Positions 1 through 14,452 are shown, counted from the stretch's first letter. The stretch: 64,000 nucleotides of DNA from Montifringilla adamsi (GCA_017590115.1 JAGGNK010013558.1:14802126-14866125), one strand, 5' to 3'. Notes: generated by a model not told the origin, from the letters alone. Program-made: numbers and translations.

Positions 1-3000
1 CTGCTTTTCCAGCCCCTGGTGCTGTGCCAGGGTTGGGTGATGCTCCCAAGCCAGCTGTGTGGACCTGCCTGCAGAGGCTGGCTGTGTGGGGACCTGGCAG
101 GTCCCCCTGCAACCCCCCTGAGCCAGGGGCTGTGTGAAAGTCAAGGGTGACAGAGACTAAAGAGAGCTGTTCGTGACTGCCACGGCTGTGCCAGCCACTG
201 CAGCAGCTGGAGAGCTCACGTGTCTTGTAGGGGCTTTTGTCCATCCAGAAGGGTGCAGAAGGCTTGAGGAATCACTGTTTTATTACTTGTGGGGAGAAGT
301 GAAGCATCTCCCAGCAAAGGGCTCCTTCCTGGTCCAGGAGGCAGCTGCCTGCTGACCCCAGGGAGCTCCATCCCAGGGCAGGGAGGCTGCGCCCTCTCGC
401 AGAGCCGCTGCCTGTGAAGGGAGCTTTGCAGAGCTCTGCAGGGAAAACTTGTCTATCACAGTCTGAATATTGCTGGAAATAATCCCAGGGAAATCTGGAA
501 CCAGCCAGAAAGCACTTATTAACTGAAATTCCAAATAATGTGACAGTTTTTCCAGAGCTTTCTGAGTGCTTTGTCCCGGCTGCTGTGGAGGTCCAGCCCC
601 AGAAGGGAGGCAGCGAGCTGGGAGCAGGGTGTCTGCCTGGGGAGTCATCCTGCCAAAAAGGGTGGAAGGAAGGGGGGATCCTCTCTCTGTGGAGCAAAGG
701 AGAAGGCATCTCCCTCAGTCAAGTGTGTGTGTGGAGTCAGAGATCCTCTCCAGAGCTCAGGGCAGCTTCTGGCCCTCCTCTTTCTGCATTTGGCTCCTCT
801 GCCTGGGCAGACATCTGTGCATGGACCTTTCAGAGCAAATTCAGCAGCACTCACCTGAGATGCCCTTCTGTAGACTAATTTTGCAGTTTTGACTGTTTTG
901 CTGTTGAACATCCTCCTAAGGTAAATGGAGCAAATCAAAGTGAACATTCCTGACAAATTAATGGGCAAACACATTAGCGGCTCTGAAGTGAAATGCCTGC
1001 ACATCACACGAATTCATTTCACAGTGTTTATATATTTATGGAAATTTCTTTGAATTATACCCTGGCTCTAGCACAGATGATTTCTTCCTGCGTTATAAAG
1101 CAGGTTATGTGGTGATAACTTCTAGACCCCCTAAGAGCTACTGGAGCATGTAATTATCTTGTTCCACTTATTAATGATGAAAGGTCCATGCGAGTCCCAG
1201 AGTAGCTGTATGTACTATGCTCAGTAACCTAAAGAGGCTATATAAATTTAATTTAGTTTAAAATTTAGTTGCTGACTTTAAATAATCTTCAAATAGAGAA
1301 TATAAATGTTTTAGGGCATTTAAAGCTTAAAAAAAATTATTAATGGATCTGTAGTACTGGAAATCTAAACTCAGTTTTGTGGTGCTAAGATATGGAACTG
1401 AGAAAGTGGGCTACAAGCAAAAGAAGCTGATCAGGCTCTACTCTGAAATGCATATTACAAAAAAAATCAAGATAATACAAATTAGGACTCAGGCTTTTAA
1501 TTGTGAAGTAATATTATCAGTAATGGAAGAAATGTTAAAAATGGGATTCATCTTGACATCCTTGGAAGGTGGCCAATTTATGAAATTCTGGGCTGGAGAC
1601 CTGCAAACCTCCATTCCAGAACCTTCCTAAAATGGCATCAATCATTTGATGATCTCTCCCAGCTATAATCCTGCTTCTGCAATCTGCCATAATAATGCTA
1701 ATTAGTTCTGTATGTAAATAAACCATTGTTGACAGGACACTTTAAGCAATTCACACATGACTCATGGAGGGAGAGAGAGAGAGGGGTTTTAAAAATGATT
1801 TATCCGTAAACAGAGATTCCATATGTCCTAATCTGGCATGGATTTCTCTCCTCCTCTTTATAGCAAGGAATGTGTGTATGCCTGTATAGCAGGGCTATAA
1901 TGTGACAATTTGTCTCAAAGGGAAACCAGGATTTATGGTACTTAGCAGAGACCACAGAGGTAAAATGAACAGCAGGCTGTATTTAATCATCTGAATTTTC
2001 AAATATTTCTTTTGCTTGGGTAAATGTGTCTTTGTTCCTTTTTGGAAATGTGCTCAGCTGGAGGACTGGTTCCTGTAAAGGTGTCTGAAAATGCTGCAGG
2101 CACATTTAGTGGAGTGCACACAGGCAGTGTGCGAGGATCCATGGGTAGGGAACACTCCTGCTGGAAAGGGGATGGACCCCAAATTCTCTAGGAAAGATAC
2201 TACCAAATCCTTGAAGAAAATGCATGTATTTGGTGACCAATACACATTTCTGGAAATCAGGGTATATTGCACTGATCCCAGGCAAATGCCATAGGAAATC
2301 CAGGCAAAGGAAAAAAGGAGGAATTCTGAACAGTTAAATACTATATATTTTTCCTTCAGGGCCTGATCCTGTGCCCTTCAGTGATACCATTCCAACCCTG
2401 AGAGGAGTTGTGCTGATATGAATGTAAGGCAAATGTAATTTGGAAACTTCACCGGGAATTAAACTTATGCTGACGTACCTTGTATCTGGATTTTATTATT
2501 GCCCTTGTAGTTTGGTCTGCAGTATGTATTATTCTGGTGGTGCTGGGTTTTTTTCTCCCCATTTCTTCCTTTTGACTCTTGCCTTAAATTATTTTTGGTT
2601 TATCACAGGGTCACTAACGTGACTAAAAGTAATTTCTGTAATTTGCTGATTATACTATTATTTTAAATCAAACCCAGGGTTCTCATAACCACAAGATTTC
2701 AGAATATGGAGTTTTGGGTAAAACAAATAGAAATAATGGAATTTTGGTGCTTAGAAAATGGCACATGGATTACCTGAACCCAGATAAGGCATGTTAACAA
2801 CCCACAAACCAGTGGCAGGTGGTGTTTGTGCCTTCATAATTTGAACAAGACAATGCTGCACATGTGACCCATAAAATGGGATGAGATAAAGTGCCACTGG
2901 CAGTGAGTTGTGATGACAGAACAAGAAGGGGGGGGAAAAAAGCTGAATTTTGAGTGCATAGGGGCAAAGCTGGCACCTGCAGGGAAAAAGGCTGGCTGCT

Positions 3001-5507
3001 TATTTGTGGCAAAGATGGCAGCTCGGCTGCCAGTGGAATTGGAGCCTGCTTTCTCCCTTCAAAGGAAGAAATCTCTCCAGGGGTGACAGTGGTTTAATTG
3101 GGATGGCTCGTTCCAGCCTTTGGGCTGCTGGTCCTGATGAGGCTGCCAAGAAGTGCCAGGATGGAGGAGATTTGTCTGCTCCAAATCCCTGTCTGCTGAG
3201 AATTGGACCAGGCAGGGATGCATTGGCACAGCTGTTTGTGGGAAAGGCAAGGCCAGAAGTACTTTTTCCTCCTCTCTTGAATTTTCAATGACTTTTCCCC
3301 CTTCAGGCTGTGCAGGGAGAGGAAACAAAGGCACTGAGATGGCTCATTCAAAGTAGGGATCTATGAAATCTGAATGTTTTAGAGCCCATTCCTATTGCCC
3401 TGTCTCTGTCCTTGACTTCCCACCAAGGCATTTCTGATGTGAACACGTGGTGATGATAAAAATGAAATAAAAGCAGATTTTTTTGTGAGGCAGAGTAGAA
3501 AATTGGGTGTGGAGTGGGAGCTGCCTTTGCCCAGCTCTGTTAAAACTTTCCTTTTTCACCTCTGTAAAGACCTGACAGCTTATAGAGGGATCATGGATTA
3601 CATTTCCACGCTGTTGCCATTAATTAGTGATTGAAAGGTGAAATGAAGAGTTGGGTTGCTTGGCTGCTGTGAGGTGAGTAGTGATCTGCTGCCTGCCAGC
3701 ACATCTTGGCTACCTGTGCTGGCTGGTTTCAGCCACAGAAAAGAGCTTGGGGTGATTCCATTTAAAAACAAAGGAAAGGGAGATTCTTTCCCATCTCTCT
3801 AAACAAATTCTTTAATGAGCAATATCCCCAAAGAGGCTGAACAAAGTTTTGGTCAAACAGGATAATCCCAACCCAGAAGCCAAGTCATTCTCAGGAGCTG
3901 GGATTGCTGGAGAGAATGGATTTGGAGTGAAAGGTGAGCTCAAAGACATGGCTGGGGGCTTCAAGTATAATTTTTCAGGGAAATTTGAACATTTCTGCAA
4001 AGTCAGGTGCCCTGTGCCTCCATGCAGTGGTAGCTGCTCCTCATGCAGAAATGTCAAACATTCCCAACGTGCTGGAAGAGTTTCAATTGAGGGATGATTG
4101 CCTAGACCCCAGAAATTCCACAGAAAATCTTTTGGTGAAACTAAGGCTTATATTTTTATTTGTTTTGAGGTAAATAATGTAGCTATTTGGAGGAATAAGT
4201 GCAGAAGGGAGTGCAGGACAAGTCCACTCAGGAAATTAATCAGTTATTCCCAACCCCATGCCCAGTTTTTCTGCTATAAATATTGAGAGAAAGGCTGGTG
4301 GTATGAAAATCTTGTGATAGTCCTCCTAAGAATCTTTCATTCCAGAGTCCAAAATGTGAAATTTAAATTTGCCCTTGTGTGCAGCTCTTCCACGTGTGCA
4401 TAAACTCTGAACAGAAATGTCAGGACTATAGGCAAGGATGATTGAATAAGTAGTTGCAGAATTTTTTCAGAAACACTCTGGAAGAATCCTCCCTAAATTT
4501 CTGGGGTTTATGTCAAAATGTAGGTTATGGAGAAAATTTAAAATCTGGTTTGTAGATGCAGCTGGCAGTTTAGTTCTCAGATTACCTGTGTGTGCTAGCA
4601 GATTTTTGTGGTTGCTGCTTATCTCCCCATCCTTTGGAGCAGATTGTTCAAGCCCAGTATTTGCAGTGAGGGCTGTGGGCTCCCCTGGCAGAATCAGAAG
4701 TGTGTGGGCATAAAGATGCTGATTGATTTATGTGAATTTTTGTTACTTATCAAAAGTCCCTATTGAAAGGGACTTCCTGTTCAGGCCTTGTGTTCCTGTT
4801 TATTGATCTGATATGAAGCTTTTATTGATATGAAGTTTTCTTTTCCCTATGGTGAAGCTTCACTCAAGTTTGATAAGTCCTTTTAACAAGCCTACAAACA
4901 CACAGGAGTTATCCTGTAGAGAGAGTGTGAATTGTCAGGCCCCAAAGCTGCTGTGGGAGGTGAAAAAAAGTCAACTTGTCGAAAAGCTGGTGAGAGTGAA
5001 CTCTAACATGGAAGTGTTTGGGGTAGGCTGTGACAAAGGTGGCTATGATTATGTTTGAGGTGGAGTAGCTGTTTCTTGAAACCCTGTTGCCCCCAAGGGG
5101 GCAGTGAGGCTGTGTGGGATTTTGGGACACTGTTTTTATTTTAACTCAGAAAAATGTGGCAGGTCAAGGCCTGCTCTGGTGTGTCCTGGTGCTCCCAGTG
5201 TTTTCCATTAGGATGCAGTGGAGAGGTCAGCTGCCACTGCAGCTGGTGTCAGGACACCTTTGGGTACCTGCTCAGCAATGCATCTTGCTCTGCTGTTCAG
5301 CCAGTTCCTGCAATCCTTTCCAGTGCCTGGAGGAGGAGGGAAACTGGACCTAGAATAGCCAGAAGGAATGGGCAGGCAGAAATTCAAGTGTATCAATGAC
5401 AACTTGTATTCAACAAAATGGTAAAAAAAATACATCCAAAAAAAGCAGATACTGCTATTGTCCTCTAAGTTTTTTCAGAGCCAATCACTGCTCTTAGCAG
5501 ATATTAC
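1..5507. other. Non-coding stretch, no gene seen
   Basis: AT-rich sequence with only short chance frames. The left 800 bases are somewhat GC-richer. I see no repeats I can name, no RNA gene and no splice-bounded coding segment. Confidence 0.6.
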
Positions 5508-5592
5508 CCAGAGAAGCTGTCCCTGCCCATGGCAGGGGTACGTAATGAGATTTCAGGTCCATTCCAACCCAAACCATTCTGTGATTCTACAA
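5508..5592 (+). mobile_element. CR1 LINE 3' tail
   Basis: A short CR1 end: GCTGTCCCTGCCCATGGCAG, then CCATTCCAACCCAAACCATT, and the tail CTGTGATTCTAC. Only the last ~85 bases remain. Confidence 0.88.
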
Positions 5593-7390
5593 ACCTGAAC
5601 CTGAGATCACACCTGGAGCTTGGCTGCTCTTGCTTAGGGAGGAAGTGGGGCCAGCTAAGAAAGCTCAGTTCACCATGGAACAGGCACCATGTGGGTGGCT
5701 TTGCAGTAATTGCAGAAAGAAAGATGGGGGGAAAAAGGGATCCCAAACTGGTCTGCAAAAAGGAATTGCATCAGAACAAGTATGGATAAGGGATGTAATT
5801 CAGAAATTCTTTGGGCTTAGTTAAGAGCTTCTGAGGAGCTTGTCTGAACACACACTTGAAAGTGGATTAGAAGGCTAGCCTGGCAGGATCTAAACTTTCA
5901 GGTATTTCTTGAGATCCATGTTTTGTTCCAAGCTCTGCTACTGGCTTGGAAGGAAGAAGAAATTTGGAGAGGATATTTCATCTGTCTTTGATTTCCTATA
6001 AAATCAAAGCAGTGATACCAGCTACCATGAAAACATGTGGAGATAAGCTGAAGGAAAGTTATTAATTATAATAGTAAAATCATTTCCATGATTGTCTGTG
6101 GCAAGTTTCCCAAATTAAACTCTTGAGTTAACTTCTTTTGGTAAATAAAAATCCCTTGTTTATGCCTCTTTCATGCTCGTGTCCAGAACACAGAGGGATC
6201 TCACCTTTCTGTTGCTTCCACTTAATTGGATTAGTCAGCTACCTCCAGAGGTATGTGCCTCAGGTCCAGTTCTTGCTGACAGCCAAACCAATGGGCCATT
6301 ACATGAGGTAGATGGAATCCTGCATCAAAGGAAAGAGCAATTTGGGCTGGAGAGATGCCAGGACCTTTTTGTGCTTAACCAAATACCTGCATGCAGAGAT
6401 ATTTTTTCTCTCATTGCTTCCTTATTGCATGTTGAAAAGGATTAAAGCCTCTGCTCTGAGCAGGGTTGTGCTACCATGATCTCCAGTGCCCAAATAAAAA
6501 TGGTGTGGGGTTGTTTGTGATGTGGGAGATCATTCCTCACCTCCCAAAGCTGCACAAGGGTTTCTTAGCAGTGCTTCCACATGATCATCTCTGCATCTCT
6601 TGCTGTCACGGAGTCAAAAAAGAAAATTAAGACTTACCTTTGTTATAATGTGGCAGGGGGAGGTTGCAAGGAGAAGGGAGCACAGAGTTGCTGCTGAGTT
6701 CTTCTAATGAAGCTGCTGCAAAATAGCTTCCAAAACATCAGTGAAGGTCCCTGGAGAGCCTGTCAAAGACATGGCATTGCAATAGTTTGTGTTGCCCTGG
6801 TATAGACCTCAGCAGTGCTCTTGGCTGTGGTAGCTCACAGTGTCCCCATGGATATGCCATTCACTGTAGCAAGGACCACCTGCAACTTGAGAGCAGCTCC
6901 TAAATAGACACTGGGAAAGCTGGAACTGTGTTCAAAGTCTTTTGAAGAGCAGGGAAAAAATCAGATAAATATCCAGTCCTGTATGTGTGAGAAATTAATC
7001 CCCCAGACCTCTACGGAGCTGAGCGCAGCTGTTTTGCAAATTGCCCCCTTTGGTTTCTACACTGAGCCAGATAGCTCAAGATAATTGTGTTTACTGTGTT
7101 ATTTCTATCCTGCTATCAGTATCCTCCTGGGAAAATGACTTTTGTGTTCCTTTTCTGCTGAGGAGTTTGGAAGCAGTGGCAGAAGAATGGTAACTGGGCT
7201 TTGCTTCTTCTCAAAGTGTCTGCGGGGCCAAGCCAATGTGCAGCTAATGTAAAATGGAAAGATCTGCTAATCAAACTGTTGGCCAGCCTGCTTGGCACAG
7301 CCCATCCCCTGCTCTGTGCCTTAGTTTTCGTGTTGAAATGTGGGAGATGATGCTGATCTTTGAATTATTTTGTCTGGAAGAAGCAAGAAA

Positions 7391-7424
7391 TGTTTAAACG
7401 TTGCTTATGTGTTTAAACGTTGCT
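7391..7424 (+). repeat. Short tandem duplication, 19 bp period
   Basis: TGTTTAAACGTTGCT occurs at 7391-7405 and again at 7410-7424, separated by TATG. Each copy contains the palindrome GTTTAAAC. Confidence 0.85.
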
Positions 7425-9187
7425 CCCTCCTTATTACCAATATATGGAACTGAGAGCTTTGCTGCAGTGGTGGGCTAACATGAAGAGAAATGACATCATT
7501 TGAGTTTGCAAAAGAGCTCAGGAGTGCCTTTAGAGACACAGCCTTTCCTAGAGTGTCTGCTAGAGCTGTGAGAGACCTGAATTAACTTATTGGGAGCAAG
7601 GTTGTTAGGGCTGGGGCACTCTTTACAACCCACAATACATTCACAGCTACTTCCCCACCGAGTCAAGTGCTCAGTTTTGGGCTCACTTGGTGTGAGGGTT
7701 GTTGGGATTTTTTGGTTGTTTGTTTCAATTTGTATGTTTTATTTTGTTTTGTTAATTAGTCCCTGGCTGCTTCCGCTCCTCTCACTTTTGCTGTGCTGAT
7801 ATTCAGCTTTTTCACAAGCCTTGGGGCAGCTTGCCCATACAGATCAGGCAGGTACAAAGGCTGCTCTTGAAAGTCTTGTCCTGGGGGTCTGCATCTGTAA
7901 AACCTGGGTCTATCAAACCAGCATCTGGGTATGGTTGTTCCCAGCACAGGATAATGTATGAAGTCAGGAATTCCACTGTTAGTCCTGGGCGTGGATTTGC
8001 CACTTTTTTTTTTTCTTTTCTCTAAGGAGAAGGTATTCTTGCTTTATTTCCAGAGGTGAGCCTTTCCAAAGTTGTGAACACAAGAGCTTGCCAAATATTA
8101 GCTTTCAAGGTTTTAAGTTGCACAGTGTTTACTCGAGTTACCTCTTCTTGAAGTCTATATAAAGAGTCATGTTTGCTCAGGCACACTCCTAAAAGCCCCA
8201 AGACATGGCTCTGGAAGGAGGTATGCAGCAGCAAATGTAAATATTGCTGTTCTTAAAACTGGAAGCCCTCTGAGCAATCTATAGAAGGAAATAGTAACGT
8301 GAGGAAAAGGCCTTAGATTTGGAGGAAACTTTATATGATTTGGAGGTGAGGACTACAGAGCAGTACCTGGAATGGATAAAATCCAGAAATTCAGGGATAT
8401 TGTAAGTACAGTTTCTCGTGGCCAAGGCTTAGCCCTGCAATCACAGCTGCTCTCTTCTTTTCCCCAGTGTTTCCCTTTGCTGTCACCAAGGCAGCATTTT
8501 CCCATACCCCAGCCTCTGAAGCAATTGCTGGGAACAGTTTTTAGAGATTTTGCTGGACAAACTTTGCTGGCCTCTTGCTGTGGGACAAAAAGTTAGAAAC
8601 AAAATATTTGTTGTACTTAGCCATGTGATTCCCTCCCACCTTTTGTCAGTAACTGGTGTCATTTTTCTGAGAAGGTTGTGGAAATGTGAGCTGAGTTTCA
8701 GGTGCTCCATGATAGCGTAAACAGGAGAGGAATTCTCATGAAGAAGTGCCTAGATACAGTGCAAATAAAGCAAAACAATTGAATTAAAATTCAACCACAA
8801 TATTTACCAGTCTCCCCACCTGCCTGTATATGCAGGTATGCCAAGACCAAACTCACATCACGTTTCCTGCAGAGACAGTGAGCAGAGTGCTGGCTTAGCT
8901 GAGGAGAATTTTTGCCCTTGTTATGCCACTTTTTCTACGTATCAACAGGCAGCCCACAGAATTCCCACTTCCTTTTTTCCCCCCTCTCTGTACACAGCTA
9001 TTCTCAGCCTTCCCACAGCAAGGGCAGGAAGTAAATAAATGGCTCTGCAGCAGAAAAAACCCTGGGCAGGAGTTAGCGCAGAATGATTCCGCTTATCGGT
9101 GCATTTATCCAAGGCGGTGCAGCCTGGCTGAGCGGAGGATGGCTGCAGGGCTGGAGGCAGCAGGTTATGGATTTATGGGCTCCCGGT

Positions 9188-9199
9188 GCCATCTGCTGG
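9188..9199 (-). promoter_or_regulatory. CTCF-like motif
   Basis: GCCATCTGCTGG fits the reverse complement of the CTCF core consensus at every position. It lies in a locally GC-rich segment (about 9060-9480). A motif this short can occur by chance. Confidence 0.4.
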
Positions 9200-9677
9200 C
9201 ACTGAGCTCCGTCAGCAGAGCTGGATGCGCACGGAGCCCTCCAGCTCCTCTCTCCCGAACAGATGCTGCAGCTCTTGGCAGAAGGTGTCACCTCCATCCA
9301 CCCTTCCTGGGCGATTCCTTGGGCTTTGCAAAGCAAATCCTCCCTGCAGCCAAGCGCCTGCAGAACCGCTCTGCTCATGGTCCCTCCTGGGTTTTGTTCA
9401 GCCGGAGCCGCCTGGGCTTTCCACCTCTCTTTGTGCTGCTGGAATTCTGTCTGCTCCATGGCAGCAGCTCCAGATCCAAGGGGAACTGCAGATGGGGTTT
9501 TTTTTGTAACCTAGCAGGCTGAACTTCTAAATCCGTGTGGTTTTGAGGGACAGGGTTTGTCTACGGTGCAGAGTGACACCAGTGCTACTGCTGAGGTAGG
9601 GTTGTAAAGACACTGCTGGAAAGCTTTCAGAGCAGTGGAAAATTTACTTTTGTACAAATCTCTGACATGGCCTGGGG

Positions 9678-9699
9678 AAAAAAAAAAAAAAAAAAAAAA
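9678..9699. repeat. Poly(A) run, 22 bases
   Basis: An uninterrupted A run followed by CCAGAAAAACCCC. No retrocopy sequence was recognised upstream. Confidence 0.95.
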
Positions 9700-12600
9700 C
9701 CAGAAAAACCCCAAAACCAAACCCATCCATGTAGGGAAGTTTTCCTTTTTCTGTCTTGTAAAAGGGATGTGTCCAAGCAAAGATGAGCTGTGATAGCGAC
9801 ATTAATTGGTGATATTCCTTGCCTTTTGCAATTAGCACTCCAGATAACCTGGTAGAGCTGTTTTTATGTTTTAAATTTGCACTTTAAATTTGCATTTTTC
9901 ACTGCCTCCACCACAGCATCTGCTCTGGGATGGTGTGTGCTGCAAGGGCACTGATCTCTTTATCCTCCCTGCTGCTGGGAAGAACATTTTGCTGTGTGTC
10001 AGGGTCCTGATGGTGCCCATGTGCACTGCACAAACCTAAACACAGGGCGTGTGTCAAAGCCAAGTTATCAATTCACTTTTAAATCTTCTATTTTTAGAGG
10101 TAATATATCATTCTGTGCAATCACCATATAAAAGAAATATATATATAAACTTAATTCATGCACCTTGCTTTGACTTCAGTCCAGGTTTGCCCTGGGCCTC
10201 CCTTATTTCTGCCCACGGGGAATTGCATCAGTTAACCACAAATAAAATGGAGTTTCTGACACTTAAATTCTGGTATGTCAGGAGTGGGTAGTGACAAGAC
10301 CTAGCTGGGATCTGTATTAGCATGTTTGCAGATACAGATCAGAGGTTTGAAATCCAGATGACATGAGGATGAATGAAGAGGAGAAATTGCTAATCAAATT
10401 CTCCAGGGCTGCAATGCAATAAAGCAGGGTAACTTGATGGAAAATGTAATCAAGCCTTCTAGTCTGTTTTTCAGCTACCTCTAGGCTTCAATTTTTCAGC
10501 CTTTGTGCCTCCCTCTCACATGGACTTTAAAAGGAAGGAGGATGTCTGTGAGGATCAATGAAGTAATTTAGTTTTACCAAGTGAGTCCAGTAATCCTGCT
10601 GGACAGATCTCCCAGAGATTTCTTGCTCTTAATTGGGGAAATATTGTAAAGAAATTCTCCATCTTCAGCCCATTACTAGTATAGCTAATGTCAAAGCAGA
10701 ATTATAACCTTGTAGTGGAAATGGGTTTTCCCCCCTCACTGGTCAATAAGTGGCTACATTTGAGGGTGGTTTTCTCTATCTTGCATTTGTATAAATCAGC
10801 TTTTCTGAGTTTGAACACCTGATTTTGTGCTGGGGATATTGGTACTTGTGTTCACTGTCATGTTTATCAAAATTACTCAAATTAATACTGAATATTTATC
10901 AGCAAAAAGCATTTGTAGACATCTTGATGGGCCGCATGTATTTTTTGGAAATGACAGGATGCAAAAAGCATTGCCCTAGCATTACTGGATGGAAATATCT
11001 CCTTGTATAGAGACTTTCACTGGATACAAAATTCAGATATTCTGACATTCCTGTAGGATGAAAAGAGCTGAGCAAATTCATAGTGAAGTTGCAGATGTTG
11101 TTTTCTACAAAATAGAAAGTTTTCCTCTGAAAAATGCAGTGTAAAAACTCAGCAGTAGCTGACATACTGCCTCCATTTTGAATTTGAGCCAATATTTAAC
11201 ATAAAAGAATTCATGATCAAGCAATTTGCATTCTATATTATTTCAGACCCATCACTTTTCACGTTTTAACATTGGCCAGGTGGGAGAGGATGCACAGAAT
11301 TGCTGCTTTAAGTCTAAGAAGATCTCTGCAAATTAAGATCTTATTTTCTCCTTCTTTTTTCCTAAAATTTGCTCGCAGGTTGCATGCAAACCATTGTTTT
11401 GACAGGAGCAGCCTGATTAGTTTTCAGGAAAAATGATAAACTGCCAGAAAGCTGGGAGCACTAATGGGACCAGATTGCTTTAAAACAGAACTTTTTCAGT
11501 TCCATCTTACAGATAATTTGAATATCTGCAAGGGGATGTGTTTATGTGTCCTGGGACAGTCACACAGGGATGTTGTCACCCCTTCTAGGCCAGTCAATGA
11601 ATAAAAAAATATATGGAGAAATACTTGATCAGACCTTGTAATGGTCATCATCTTAAAATGATGTTTAACTGGCAGGGTTAAATGATGGAGAATCACAGCC
11701 ATTTAAAGGATTTCAGTGTGTAATTTAAAGGGCATTTCAGGCTGTTCTAATCATGGGAAGGATGGGGGTGCAACTTATAAAGGCCCAGTGTTTGGGGGAT
11801 TTAAAACAGCATCTTATGCACACTCTTGTTGCACAACTTTTGGGGGAGCTTGACAAAGGTGGAGGATGTTCTGTCTGCTTATAAAACACACAGCTTTGAT
11901 TTGCTGTTAAAACAGAAACCAAAGTTCAGGAGTCAAATGGAAGCAGCTGCCCTTGGAAGGTCTCACGTTGGCTGCTCTCACTGCCTGCAATTTTCTGCAT
12001 TTCAGTTCACCTCCTGCAGGCCCCCAGGACTGGGATTTGGGTGGGTTGGAGAAGCTGCCTTTGCTTTGTGCTGCTCCTCTGTAGTCAGCAGTTATCTGTG
12101 TGGGAGCTTTGCTTTCAGTTTCATGGGGACAAGCCTCTATGCCAGAGTCAAAATGGGATTTGAAAGAAGATTTTTGGTGTTTATATACATCAGCGTTAAT
12201 ATTCACTGGGAAGGAACATGGGAGTTTTTATATTCTGTTTTTTGTTGCCTCTGCGCTGTTTTTGCACGCAGCTGATTTGGTTTTTGGGCTTGCTCAAAAT
12301 TTCCATGTGGTTTAATCCAGAGATGGTTATACTTGAGGGTGGCAGAGGGTTTGCTGGTATTTGAATGATAATACTGAACTATTTAGGGGATACAGAATAG
12401 AAACTGCTACAGGAAAACCACAAGGGCTCTTATTTAGGAACTGGACAGTAAAGAGAAGACTTCCCCCACCCCCTTTTTTGTGGTCATTTTAGGTCCCTCA
12501 GGATCCGCTTTCACCTGAGGGCTGCGGAAAACTGTTTCTTGGGGATGCCAAGAACTTCCACCAATATCATATTTTGATTAATTTTCACCAGGATGCTCAT

Positions 12601-13510
12601 GCTCAGGCCCAAATTTATCAGATTTCTCATCAGAAAAAAAAAAAAAAAGTATATTTCTTTGATAGTATCTAATTTTGCCTGAAAATAAGAGACATAAGCC
12701 GCTTGTGTAAGAAAATACAAAGGCTGTGTAGCTGTGGAGTTGTCTGAGTTGCAGCATCTCGCCTCGAGATCTTTGCTGCCCATGGCCACAGTGAGGCAGC
12801 AAAATCCAAAGAGGATTTGTCCTAAAGAAGCGTCAGGAACGAGTCCCTGAGAGCTGTGCCAGGTGTGATGCTCTGCTGAGCTGAGTCCTGCTGCGGGGAA
12901 AGGCTGGTGGGGATTCACCCCAGCAGTACTTGATTCCTTTTGTGCTTTGCTTCTGGAGGAACTGGGCTGGGTGGGAGTGACACAAATTTTCTAGACATTT
13001 CCAGTAAGTTTTGGTTGAGTTGCATGGTGTTTAGAGGAAATTAATAAGCTTTTTTTTTTTAGCGTCTCTCTGAGGATGAATTAAAGGCACAGCAGAAATC
13101 AGTCTGGCTTTGGAGCATATGTGCTTTACTTCAGTCCTGTCATATTGTCATGACAGCTTCAGGGTCCTGTTAGGCTCTACAAACACAGCATGAAACCATT
13201 CCCTAACCAATCACTGAAACCTGAATAAAAAGCAACAAGAAAAGGACCCTTCTCTTACAGGTAAGTTACAAAAGCATGGAGGCAGAGGAAACTTCCTTTT
13301 TGTGGCTAAGGATTTCTTTAGAGACAACTAAGAAACTGAGTTTTATAAAGAGCCTAATTCCCTTGGGATATAGTCTCCAAGTGTTTGAATGCTTCTTGCC
13401 TAAAATGACACTGGAAATACCTCAGGAAGTGACTGGAAAGCAAAGTTTTATCACAGCTCTGGTTCCAAAACCACTTGCTGCCCCATGGCCTGAGCCATAA
13501 CTAATAATCT

Positions 13511-13610
13511 ATTATAAAAGAAAAATAGTGCAGCTCAAAATGGATTTTTGCCTCCTGGTACATAAATCTTCATGGTTTCTCTGCTTGTCTAGAGGGACAA
13601 GAATTTCTTT
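13511..13610 (+). repeat. 100 bp direct repeat, copy A
   Basis: It aligns without gaps to 14540-14639, with about 80 of 100 positions identical by eye. Both begin ATTATAAAAGAAAAATAGTG and end GAATTTCTTT. The flanks do not align. I do not recognise the family. Confidence 0.85.
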
Positions 13611-14204
13611 GCAACCAGAAAAAATGATGTTGGCTGTGTCTGCAGCATGCCCAGCTCAGCAGAAGGGAAATGCTTGTTCATTATTTGCAGCCATAATTAG
13701 TATGGGACAGTAGTTAAAGGAGAAGCTGTTTGCTAAGCAATCACCAAGTGAGCTGTGAGGGAGCAGCACGGGACAGCACTTGCTGGAAGGAATGTGGTCA
13801 TACAGGAAAGCAGGGAAAAGCACCACCAGGTGTGTGAACTCTGCAGCAATTTTTTCTGCCTTCCTTGTAAATGGATTAGAGACAACTTGAATACTTCCCT
13901 CAATTAACACCGTTTCCCATAGATGGAGTAATTTACTCGTTTAAATAGGAAATAATGGAGTGCAATTTATTTAAATGACTCATCAAAGGGTGTAAGGCTG
14001 ATTCAGCCCTCTGGTTTATGCCTGTCCTGTAGGAAGGGGTATCTCAAGGTGCTGTACCCCCAGAACACAGGCTGTCACTTTGGGCTGTACCTCTTGCATG
14101 TCCCAGGGACCTGTTTAATACCTTTGTTCTCTTTTCTTTTCAGGTTTGCCAGAAATGAGGTACATACACCTGTCAGAGTGATGCGGGTGCCGAGGAATTT
14201 TATG

Positions 14205-14452
14205 GAGCGATCATCTTGAGGGGGATTGCAAGAGAACCAGGGCATCAGGCCCAGCCAGCACAGGGTGTGAAGGGCAGGTCCTGCCTGACCAGTCTGATCT
14301 CCTGAGACCTGCCCAGGGGCTGAGGGAAAGGGATGTTATCTACCCAGACTGCAGCAAAACCTTCAACACCATGGTGGGTTAGTGCTTGGACTCAGTGATC
14401 TTAAGATGTCTTTTCCACCCTTAACAATTCCATGGTTCTACAGCTGAGATGG
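14205..14452 (+). mobile_element. CR1 LINE fragment, internally deleted
   Basis: A degraded reverse-transcriptase-region piece (GGCAGGTCCTGCCTGACCAG, then a CAGACTGCAGCAAAACCTTC segment) is joined directly to a CR1-like 3' end (ACTCAGTGATCTTAAGATG, TTCTACAG). The material between them is missing, so the copy has an internal deletion. The 5' boundary is approximate. Confidence 0.75.

Larger units (their letters stand above)
5593..14204. other. Non-coding stretch, no gene seen
   Basis: This holds the 19 bp tandem duplication, the GC-rich segment with the CTCF-like motif, and a poly(A) run. The longest forward frame in the window (8923-9522, 199 codons) lies in the GC-rich segment and has no recognisable domain. 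It overlaps other open frames on both strands, so I treat it as chance. Confidence 0.55.
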
